14,976 nt of DNA from Porticoccaceae bacterium (lineage in GTDB: Bacteria > Pseudomonadota > Gammaproteobacteria > Pseudomonadales > Porticoccaceae), in the NCBI GenBank assembly GCA_030741175.1, contig JASLVT010000008.1, positions 1-14,976 on the forward strand, written 5' to 3'. Both the position numbers and the translations under genes were made by a program. The notes under the pieces are model-generated. The model was not told the DNA's origin, did not search any database, and saw only the letters and a program-made list of their open reading frames with translations. Positions 1 through 6,636 of this stretch are shown here, piece by piece. Position 1 is the first letter of the stretch. Every line of letters begins with the position of its first letter.

Positions 1-852
1 ATCGGTATTCTGCTGGTAGGGGTATTGCTTGTTAGTGGCGCTCTGGACACCGGCGATATCAGCAATATGGATCCACTGTTTAAGGATGGCTTTGCGGGAA
101 TCACGCTGGTGCTAGTTATGGTGCCGTTTATGTTTGTGGGTTTCGATACCATTCCCCAGGTTGCTGAGGAAGTTGATCTGCCGTTTAGAGATATTGGCGT
201 GGTATTAGTTGTATCAGTGGCGATGGCGATCGTTTGGTATGGTCTCATTATTCTGGCTGTTGGCCTTGTGCTAGATCAGGCGGCAATCGACGCCTCTGGT
301 ACAGTGACCGCGGAGGCCAACGCCCGTATCTATGGCGAGGTCGGCGGCACAGTATTATTGGTTGCCGGCCTTGCTGGCATTATAACCAGCTGGAATGCGT
401 TTATTCTTGGTGGCAGTCGGGCCATTTACGCACTGGCAAATAGCGGATTATTGCCAAAATTTCTTGGTGAACTTCACCCAAAATACCATACCCCGAAAAA
501 TGCGATTCTGTTGTTGGGCGCACTGTCCGCCATTGGTCCATTTTTTGGTCGACCGGCTCTGGTTTGGGTGGTCAATGCAGGAAGCCTCGGCATTGTAATT
601 GCCTATGTTATGGTGGCTTGGTCATTCCTGATATTGCGTCAGAGGGAACCGAATCTTGAGAGACCGTATAAAGTACCTTTTGGCGAGTATTTGGGTCGTC
701 TAGCACTGGTGCTTGCTATTGGCATAACTCTGCTTTACTTGCCCGGTAGCCCTGCTGCCTTACTGTGGCCCCAAGAATGGGGCATTATTATGGTATGGAT
801 TTTTCTCGGAGCCTGTCTGTATGGGGTTGCTCAGAGAGGCTCTGGCCATTAG
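1..852 (+). CDS. APC-family amino acid/polyamine permease, C-terminal part (5' end outside window)
   Basis: The frame is open from the first base, so the gene starts upstream and about 283 C-terminal residues are visible. They are very hydrophobic, with roughly seven to eight membrane-spanning stretches, among them a segment containing FVGFDTIPQVAEEV, a glycine-rich pair around GGTVLLVAGLAGIITSWNAF, and two C-terminal helices ending in AQRGSGH. The FxGFD...AEE pattern and the later SRAIYALANSGLLP stretch are typical of APC-superfamily amino acid permeases, inner-membrane carriers of amino acids, amines or polyamines. The substrate cannot be read from this fragment. It is separated by 214 bp from the following catabolic operon, which has its own strong ribosome binding site, so it is probably a separate transcription unit. 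Family assignment is secure; substrate is unknown. Confidence 0.85.
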   Translation: MGILLVGVLLVSGALDTGDISNMDPLFKDGFAGITLVLVMVPFMFVGFDTIPQVAEEVDLPFRDIGVVLVVSVAMAIVWYGLIILAVGLVLDQAAIDASGTVTAEANARIYGEVGGTVLLVAGLAGIITSWNAFILGGSRAIYALANSGLLPKFLGELHPKYHTPKNAILLLGALSAIGPFFGRPALVWVVNAGSLGIVIAYVMVAWSFLILRQREPNLERPYKVPFGEYLGRLALVLAIGITLLYLPGSPAALLWPQEWGIIMVWIFLGACLYGVAQRGSGH

Positions 853-868
853 CTAGCCGATGGGCTAG
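853..868 (+). terminator. Short hairpin after the permease gene, weak terminator candidate
   Basis: CTAGCC at 853-858 and GGCTAG at 863-868 are perfect 6-bp complementary arms around a GATG loop, starting directly after the TAG stop. No run of T follows, so as an intrinsic terminator it is weak; it may only mark the 3' end of the permease transcript. Confidence 0.25.
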
Positions 869-959
869 GCCTCTGTTTATGCCTTAAAATACTGGCGCGG
901 CAAATCCCCTCTAATTATCATCTGATCGGCCGTTAAATGCGGTGCTAAGTGGGCGGGAA

Positions 960-987
960 TTGGCACCAATTGCCAAATAACTTGGCA
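960..987. promoter_or_regulatory. Three TTGGCA boxes in alternating orientation, 11-bp spacing (putative operator)
   Basis: TTGGCA at 960-965, its reverse complement TGCCAA at 971-976, and TTGGCA again at 982-987 are each separated by exactly 5 bp. The 11-bp period puts all three boxes on about the same face of the helix. Each neighbouring pair forms an inverted repeat with 6-bp arms. The cluster lies 79-107 bp upstream of the acyl-CoA dehydrogenase start, a normal place for an activator or repressor site controlling the operon. The cognate regulator is not in the window. The repeats are seen directly; regulatory function is inference. Confidence 0.5.
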
Positions 988-1054
988 TGCTATCCCAAGC
1001 GAGGTATCTCAGGTGCTTTAGACTGTAGCTATTCTAATAGCAGTTTTAGTTAAC

Positions 1055-1060
1055 AGGAGG
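1055..1060 (+). promoter_or_regulatory. Consensus ribosome binding site of the first operon gene
   Basis: AGGAGG lies 6 nt before the ATG at 1067. It is a full Shine-Dalgarno consensus and fixes the start of the acyl-CoA dehydrogenase. It is the strongest such site in the operon. Confidence 0.85.
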
Positions 1061-1066
1061 CTAACC

Positions 1067-2239
1067 ATGTCACTGGATTTTGATAGCGCCCGAATAAGTA
1101 ACCCTTATTTGACTCCTGAGCACGGGGAGTGGCGCACTCAGTTGCGCCGTTTTATCGACCGCGAAATCATGCCCTATGCCGTCGAGTGGGACGAAGCAGG
1201 CAAGATCCCCGATGAACTGTGGCCTAAAGCCGCTGAGGTGGGCATTCTGGGCTTGGGATACGCAGAAGAATACGGTGGCATCAGCGAAGGTATCGATATT
1301 TGGCACCACAATATTCTCAATGAGGAGCTGGGCCGCTCCGGTGTTGGTGGCATAGGCGCCACTCTATGTGTTCACAGTATTGGCCTGCCTCCGGTGGCTA
1401 ATTTTGCCAGCGAAGAAATCAAACAACTGGTCATGCCCAGTGTCCTCGCGGGTACCAAGCGAATCTCTCTGGGGATTACCGAGCCAGGCGGTGGTTCCGA
1501 TGTCGCCAATATACAGACTACCGCCAAGCGTAAAGGCGATGACTACATCGTGAATGGTTCAAAAACCTTTATTACTGGCGGTATGAATGCCAATTGGACC
1601 GCCACCGCAGTGCGCACCGGCGGTGAGGGTTCTCACGGCGTTTCCATGCTATTGATTCCGATGGATGCTGAAGGCGTATCCCGCACGCCACTGCAACGCA
1701 AGCAGGGTTGGTGGTGTTCTGATACCGCCACTATGTACTTTGAAAATGTCAAAGTGCCAGCAGGCAATCTAATCGGTCAAGAAAACCAAGGCTTTCAGGT
1801 CATTATGAATAACTTTAATGCTGAGCGCATGATGCTCTGTGTCGCCATGGAGGCCAGTGCGCGTGTATGCCTTGAGGAAGCCGTTAAATGGGCTCAGGAA
1901 AGAAAGACTTTCGGCAAGCGTCTGGCTGACCATCAGGTTATTCGTCACAAAATTACCGATATGAAGCAGCGCATCAACGCCTGTCAGGCCTGTATTAATC
2001 ATTGCTCTCGCGAGATTGCTGAGGGTAAACCCAATCCCGGTGATATTGCCATGCTCAAGGTGCAGTGCAGCCAGACTATGGAATTCTGCGCCCGCGAGGC
2101 CAGCCAGATTTTAGGCGGAGCCAGTTACCTGCGCGATAACCGCGTCGAACGCATTTATCGGGAAGTGCGGGTCAATGCCATTGGCGGCGGTTCGGAAGAG
2201 ATCATGCGCGATCTGGCCTCGCGCCAGTACGGCGTCTAA
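1067..2239 (+). CDS. atuD: Acyl-CoA dehydrogenase, probable citronellyl-CoA dehydrogenase (AtuD-like)
   Basis: This 390-residue flavoprotein has the normal length and layout of the acyl-CoA dehydrogenase family: an N-terminal helical domain (about 20-130), a middle beta domain with ITEPGGGSD (137-145) and the FITGGMNANW FAD/substrate region (168-177), and a C-terminal helical domain with ERKTFGKRLADHQ (278-290). It would oxidise an acyl-CoA to the 2,3-enoyl-CoA, passing electrons to ETF in the cytoplasm. Glu253 in NAERMML aligns with the helix-G catalytic base of isovaleryl-CoA dehydrogenase, while the alternative base position in the C-terminal GGGSEEI motif is Gly374. That suits a branched substrate. 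It is the first gene of a terpene-type operon, hence the reading as citronellyl-CoA dehydrogenase. Isovaleryl-CoA or a broader branched acyl-CoA are possible substrates. Family certain, substrate by context. Confidence 0.85.
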   Translation: MSLDFDSARISNPYLTPEHGEWRTQLRRFIDREIMPYAVEWDEAGKIPDELWPKAAEVGILGLGYAEEYGGISEGIDIWHHNILNEELGRSGVGGIGATLCVHSIGLPPVANFASEEIKQLVMPSVLAGTKRISLGITEPGGGSDVANIQTTAKRKGDDYIVNGSKTFITGGMNANWTATAVRTGGEGSHGVSMLLIPMDAEGVSRTPLQRKQGWWCSDTATMYFENVKVPAGNLIGQENQGFQVIMNNFNAERMMLCVAMEASARVCLEEAVKWAQERKTFGKRLADHQVIRHKITDMKQRINACQACINHCSREIAEGKPNPGDIAMLKVQCSQTMEFCAREASQILGGASYLRDNRVERIYREVRVNAIGGGSEEIMRDLASRQYGV

Positions 2240-2264
2240 GAATAAAAAACGGAGAGTAAACACT

Positions 2265-2903
2265 ATGACCATCAAACTTTGGCACTGCCACAACGCCCGC
2301 TCCTTGCGTGCACTTTGGGCTCTTGAAGAAATGGGTCTGGACTACGAGTTGGAGACAATGCCCTTTCCGCCACGCTTGGCGCAACCAGAATTTCTCGAGG
2401 TCAATGAGCTGGGGACTATCCCCTATATGATCGATGGCGACACCCATATGACCGAGTCCTCTGGCATCCCTCTGTATCTAGTGGATCGCTATGGCAAACA
2501 TGACTTTGGTCTTACGCCTGACCACCCCGAGTACGGCGATTATCTCAACTGGTTGTTTCACAGTGACGCCACATTGACCTTTCCGCAAACGGTGTTTCTC
2601 CGTTACACCCTGTTTGAACCATCAGAGCGCGGTCTGCAAGAGGCGGGGACAGATTATATGCAATGGTTCCATGCACGTTTGCGTCGTTTGAATAGACACC
2701 TGGAAGATGGGCGTGAATATCTGGTCGGTGATCGTTTCACTATTGCCGATATCGCTATCGTCTACGCTCTGCATCTCGGTGAGCTGCTAAAAATAGATGA
2801 ACCCTATAAACCACATGTTCGCGATTACTTAAATCGCATGCGCGCGCGCCCTGCCTTTCAAAAGGTGGTAGTGATCGGTGATGAGGGCGGTATTCTTAAG
2901 TGA
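2265..2903 (+). CDS. Glutathione S-transferase family protein embedded in the operon
   Basis: This 212-residue protein has a glutathione S-transferase fold. The N-terminal thioredoxin-like domain (about 1-80) carries Ser13 in ARSLRALWALEEMG as candidate catalytic residue, a probable cis-proline in GTIP (Pro53) and the ESS glutathione-binding motif (64-66). The helical C-terminal domain contains the FTIADIA N-capping motif (158-164). The ATG at 2265 is chosen because GGAGAG precedes it at 2251-2256; an upstream in-frame start would overlap atuD. It lies 25 bp after atuD and 108 bp before atuC, so it is co-transcribed. A glutathione transferase is not one of the named atu genes of Pseudomonas. 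It could detoxify electrophilic enals such as citral, or act as an isomerase or thiol enzyme on a pathway intermediate. Family clear, substrate unknown. Confidence 0.85.
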   Translation: MTIKLWHCHNARSLRALWALEEMGLDYELETMPFPPRLAQPEFLEVNELGTIPYMIDGDTHMTESSGIPLYLVDRYGKHDFGLTPDHPEYGDYLNWLFHSDATLTFPQTVFLRYTLFEPSERGLQEAGTDYMQWFHARLRRLNRHLEDGREYLVGDRFTIADIAIVYALHLGELLKIDEPYKPHVRDYLNRMRARPAFQKVVVIGDEGGILK

Positions 2904-3011
2904 GCAAAGCCAACCAAACCAGACGGATGCGCGATGCGATTGACTGAAGAGCACGATGGTATGGGACTGGACTACAGATCTCCAAATTTTTAAGTTATAG
3001 GAATTTACATT

Positions 3012-4634
3012 ATGGCGGTTATAGAATCTCAACTGGATACCCAGTCCGATGCGTTCAAGAATAATCTGCAAGTGATGAGCGCAGCGGTAGAGGAATTTCG
3101 TGGCATTGAGCGTCGCGTTATCGAAGCGGCACAGGCCAAAGCGCCGCGCTATATAAAGAAGGGTCTTATCCCGCCGCGTGAACGCTTGAATCTGCTGCTT
3201 GATGCCGGTGCGCCTTTCCTTGAACTGTCAACGCTGTGCGGCTATATGCAGGATGAGGATACCGACGGTTCAGGTGCAGGTGGTAGCTATATTACCGGTA
3301 TCGGTTATATCAATGGCGTACGCTGCGTAGTCGGTGTCGATGACTACCTCACCAAGGGCGGAAGTATAGGCCCCATGGGTGGCAAAAAGCGTGTCCGCAT
3401 GGTCGACATTGCTATGCAAAATAAACTGCCATTAGTGTGCCTGTCGCAAAGTGGTGGCGGTAATTTGAAATTAGCCGGCGATAATTTTGGTGAATCCGGC
3501 AATTGGTTTGCCAAGCAAAGCCGTATGTCGGCAGCGGGGATTCCACAAATCACCGTCGTACATGGCAGTGCCACAGCCGGTGGTGCCTATCAGCCGACCT
3601 TATCTGATTACCTGATTCTGGTGCGCAAACAATCCACTATGTATTTGGCCGGTCCTCCGCTACTGAAAGCCGCGACTGGTGAAATCGCCACCGATGAGGA
3701 ACTCGGGGGTGCCGAAATGCACAGTGAAGTCGCTGGCACCAATGATTACCTAGCAGAAAATGATGCCGACGGTATTCGTATTGCACGAGATGTCACCAAG
3801 AAGCTGGGCTGGAACAAAAACCAGCCACTGCGCGCCGAAGTGACTTATCAGGAGCCAGTCTACGCTGCCGAAGAATTACGCGGTATTGTGCCTGAAGAAG
3901 CCAAAACTCCCTTCGATATGCAGGAAGTGATTGCGCGTATTGCCGATGGTTCGGACTTTCTGGAATTTAAAGGCGACTTCGACAACGGCACTCTCTGTGG
4001 TCATATAGAAATTGAAGGTCAGCCCTGCGGTGTTATTGCCAATAACAGCCCAATTACTGCCAAAGGTGCCGTTAAGGGCGCGCAGTTTATTCAACTGTGT
4101 GAACAGTCCGGTACGCCACTGCTGTTCTTAGCCAATACCACTGGTTTCTTGGTAGGCACTGAGCCAGAGCAAGCGGGCATTATTAAACACGGCGCCAAGT
4201 TTATTCAGGCGGTGGCCAACTGCACAGTGCCAAAAATCACCATTATTGTCAGTGGCTCGTACGGTGCCGGTAACTATGCTATGGCCGGTCGTGGTATGAA
4301 CCCACGCTTCCTATTCGCTTGGCCGCGCAGCGTAGTGTCCATAATGGGTCCCGCTCAGGCTGGCAGTGTATTGCGTCAGGTAGCTGAAGCAAAAATGGCG
4401 CGAGCCGGAGAAATTACCGATGAAATGCGCGCCCAAGTTGATGCCTTGGAAAAAGAAACGACTGAGGCTATAGAAGCGCGCTCTAATGCCCTAGCTAATA
4501 CCGCACGCGTCTGGGACGACGGCATGATTGATCCCGCCGATACCCGTGCAGTGGTGGCATTTGCCTTAAGTGTTTGTCGCGAAGCCGATGAACGTATTGT
4601 TAACACCAATACCTTTGGTGTCGGACGCTTATAA
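3012..4634 (+). CDS. atuC: Acyl-CoA carboxylase carboxyltransferase (beta) subunit, probable geranyl-CoA carboxylase
   Basis: This 540-residue carboxyltransferase moves the carboxyl group from carboxybiotin to the gamma carbon of an alpha,beta-unsaturated acyl-CoA. It has two crotonase-like halves. The N-half holds the oxyanion loop GSATAGGAY (185-193) and the C-half the matching GSYGAGNYAMAGRG (415-428), both typical of the methylcrotonyl/geranyl-CoA carboxylase lineage and unlike propionyl-CoA carboxylase. AGGA at 2999-3002, nine nt before the ATG, supports the start. The biotin-bearing alpha subunit follows directly, so the two would form the alpha6beta6 enzyme. Geranyl-CoA is preferred to 3-methylcrotonyl-CoA as substrate because of the AtuA gene and the absence of HMG-CoA lyase. 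The single Phe-to-Gly exchange known to separate the two specificities was not located with certainty by eye. Confidence 0.88.
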   Translation: MAVIESQLDTQSDAFKNNLQVMSAAVEEFRGIERRVIEAAQAKAPRYIKKGLIPPRERLNLLLDAGAPFLELSTLCGYMQDEDTDGSGAGGSYITGIGYINGVRCVVGVDDYLTKGGSIGPMGGKKRVRMVDIAMQNKLPLVCLSQSGGGNLKLAGDNFGESGNWFAKQSRMSAAGIPQITVVHGSATAGGAYQPTLSDYLILVRKQSTMYLAGPPLLKAATGEIATDEELGGAEMHSEVAGTNDYLAENDADGIRIARDVTKKLGWNKNQPLRAEVTYQEPVYAAEELRGIVPEEAKTPFDMQEVIARIADGSDFLEFKGDFDNGTLCGHIEIEGQPCGVIANNSPITAKGAVKGAQFIQLCEQSGTPLLFLANTTGFLVGTEPEQAGIIKHGAKFIQAVANCTVPKITIIVSGSYGAGNYAMAGRGMNPRFLFAWPRSVVSIMGPAQAGSVLRQVAEAKMARAGEITDEMRAQVDALEKETTEAIEARSNALANTARVWDDGMIDPADTRAVVAFALSVCREADERIVNTNTFGVGRL

Positions 4635-4668
4635 GAGCCTTAAGGTTCTTCTTGGGAATAACAAGACT

Positions 4669-6636
4669 ATGAACAAAATTACAAAAGTATTAGTGGCAAA
4701 CCGTGGTGAAATTGCCGTCCGTGTTATGCGTACCGCCCGTGATCTAGGTTACCGTACTGTTGCGGTTTACAGCGAGGCCGATGCCGGCGCCCTGCATGTC
4801 AGTGAAGCCGATCAAGCGGTTTGCATTGGTCCTGCCGCCGTAGGGGAATCCTATCTAGTAGCCGATAAAATTCTTGCCGCTGCGCAACAGACGGGCGCCG
4901 ATGCTATTCACCCGGGTTACGGTTTCTTATCTGAGAATGCGGCCTTCTCTGAAGCCTGTGAAGCGGCCGGCATCACCTTTATCGGCCCGCGCAGTGAAGC
5001 CATTAATTTGATGGGCAGCAAACGCTTATCCAAAATCGCCATGATCGATGCCGGTGTGCCCTGTATTCCCGGTTATCAGGATGCCGACCAATCTGAGGAA
5101 ACGCTACTCAGCAAGGCCAAAGATATCGGCTTCCCGCTGATGGTAAAAGCCTCTGCCGGTGGCGGTGGTCGCGGTATGCGTTTGGTTTTTAAAGAGAGTG
5201 AATTAGCTGAGCAAATACGCACTGCTCGCTCTGAAGCTGAAACGGCCTTTGGTAGCGGTGAACTGATTCTGGAGCGGGCAGTAATCGAGCCACGCCATAT
5301 TGAAATTCAGGTATTTGCCGATGAGCATGGCAACGCGGTTTATCTGGGCGAACGTGATTGCTCTATTCAACGCCGACACCAAAAAGTGGTAGAAGAGGCC
5401 CCGTCTCCCTTTGTTGATCCAGAACTGCGCCAGCGTATGGGTGAAGCGGCGGTTAATGCTGCCAAAGCCTGTCATTATCGCGGTGCCGGTACCGTCGAGT
5501 TTTTGGTCGATAAAGATAAAAACTTTTACTTTCTGGAAATGAATACCCGCTTGCAGGTAGAACATCCGGTAACTGAGCTTATTACTGGTCAGGATCTGGT
5601 GGCTTGGCAATTGAAAGTTGCGGCGGGCGAAGCCCTGCCATTGAGTCAAGATGATATTGAGTTAACCGGTCACGCTGTCGAGGTTCGACTGTATGCCGAG
5701 GACCCGCGGAATAATTTTATGCCACAAACCGGTCAAGTGCGGTTATGGCATTATCCTCAGCGAGCTGGTATCCGCATGGATCATGGTATCCAAACCGGTC
5801 AGGACGTCAGCCCGTTCTACGATCCGATGATTGCTAAAGTGATCGCTTATGGTGACAATCGTGCCGAGGCCATTCGTCGTCTGGCCTCTGCAGTACAGGA
5901 CACACAATTACTCGGCATGAATAATAATAAATTGTTCCTGCAAAACGTCTTGCGCCATAAGGTGTTTGGCCAAGGTGAAGCCACCACCGCCTTTATCGAG
6001 CAACATTTCAGTGCTGATATCAGTATGGATCAAAAGCAACCCTCTAATGCTACGCTGGCTAAGGCCGCCATGCTTTATTTTCAGCAAGCAGAGCAGGGTA
6101 CTAGCCATAATTGGAGCCGCGCCAGCGACGAGAGTTATGTTTACCAGCTGGACTTCGACGGCCAAACTTATACCGTCAATCTAAGCAAAACGGCACAGGG
6201 TTTTAATATTACTGTTAGTGATGAAACCACTTGTTTGGGGTTTATCTCCCAAACCGATAATAGCTGCGTATTTATGGAAAACGGTGTACGCGAAACCATG
6301 CACTTTGCCTTTGATGATAAGACTCTATATCTTGATGATGGCAGTGGTCACTTTATTATTAGCGATATTACCCACCAACCTGCAGTAGCCGCAGGTGGCG
6401 CAGGCAGTGGCCAAGTTAAAGCCTCTATGGACGGTGCTATTGTGGAAGTGATGGCGAAAGAAGGTGATCGGGTTGAAGCCGGCCAAACTCTGATTGTGTT
6501 GGAAGCGATGAAAATGGAGCATGCTCTTAAAGCAGGTATTAGCGGTGTCGTCACCGCCGTTAGCTGTGAAGCGGGGCAACAAGTTAAATCCAAACAACTG
6601 TTGGCAACAATTGCAGAGGGGCAGAGCGATGACTGA
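4669..6636 (+). CDS. atuF: Acyl-CoA carboxylase alpha subunit (biotin carboxylase + biotin carrier), probable geranyl-CoA carboxylase
   Basis: This 655-residue subunit carboxylates its own biotin using ATP and bicarbonate. The biotin carboxylase domain (about 1-450) shows ANRGEIAVR (10-18), the HPGYGFLSEN loop (81-90), the glycine-rich ATP lid SAGGGGRGMR (162-171) and EMNTRLQVEHPVTE (290-303) with active-site Glu, Asn and Arg. A less conserved linker, presumably the BT domain that binds the beta subunit, follows. The C-terminal biotinyl domain carries EAMKMEH, so the biotinylated residue is Lys615, 40 residues from the end. The ATG at 4669 is used because homology starts there, although the frame stays open further upstream inside atuC; its Shine-Dalgarno (GGGA at 4654-4657) is weak. 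It starts 34 bp after atuC and overlaps the next gene by 8 bp. Confidence 0.9.
   Translation: MNKITKVLVANRGEIAVRVMRTARDLGYRTVAVYSEADAGALHVSEADQAVCIGPAAVGESYLVADKILAAAQQTGADAIHPGYGFLSENAAFSEACEAAGITFIGPRSEAINLMGSKRLSKIAMIDAGVPCIPGYQDADQSEETLLSKAKDIGFPLMVKASAGGGGRGMRLVFKESELAEQIRTARSEAETAFGSGELILERAVIEPRHIEIQVFADEHGNAVYLGERDCSIQRRHQKVVEEAPSPFVDPELRQRMGEAAVNAAKACHYRGAGTVEFLVDKDKNFYFLEMNTRLQVEHPVTELITGQDLVAWQLKVAAGEALPLSQDDIELTGHAVEVRLYAEDPRNNFMPQTGQVRLWHYPQRAGIRMDHGIQTGQDVSPFYDPMIAKVIAYGDNRAEAIRRLASAVQDTQLLGMNNNKLFLQNVLRHKVFGQGEATTAFIEQHFSADISMDQKQPSNATLAKAAMLYFQQAEQGTSHNWSRASDESYVYQLDFDGQTYTVNLSKTAQGFNITVSDETTCLGFISQTDNSCVFMENGVRETMHFAFDDKTLYLDDGSGHFIISDITHQPAVAAGGAGSGQVKASMDGAIVEVMAKEGDRVEAGQTLIVLEAMKMEHALKAGISGVVTAVSCEAGQQVKSKQLLATIAEGQSDD
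6615..6621 (+). promoter_or_regulatory. Ribosome binding site inside atuF that sets the atuA start
   Basis: AGAGGGG ends 7 nt before the ATG at 6629. That ATG shares 8 bp with the end of atuF (ATGACTGA), an arrangement that suggests translational coupling and rules out the longer in-frame start at 6521. Confidence 0.7.

Noticed and set aside
918..925. TCATCTGA, identical to part of the 9625 palindrome
   Set aside because: It is a single 8-bp match without the partner half-site, so a shared regulator cannot be claimed.
1028..1041. Inverted repeat GCTATT/AATAGC with a 2-bp gap upstream of the dehydrogenase
   Set aside because: The arms are only 6 bp in AT-rich DNA and there is no support beyond symmetry; it could be a second operator but is close to chance level.
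4570..4668. Upstream extension of the biotin carboxylase frame
   Set aside because: It overlaps the end of the beta subunit gene, and family homology begins at the ATG at 4669.
5203..5649. Antisense frame of 148 codons inside the biotin carboxylase gene
   Set aside because: It is opposite a highly conserved enzyme domain and has no recognisable protein character or start signal.
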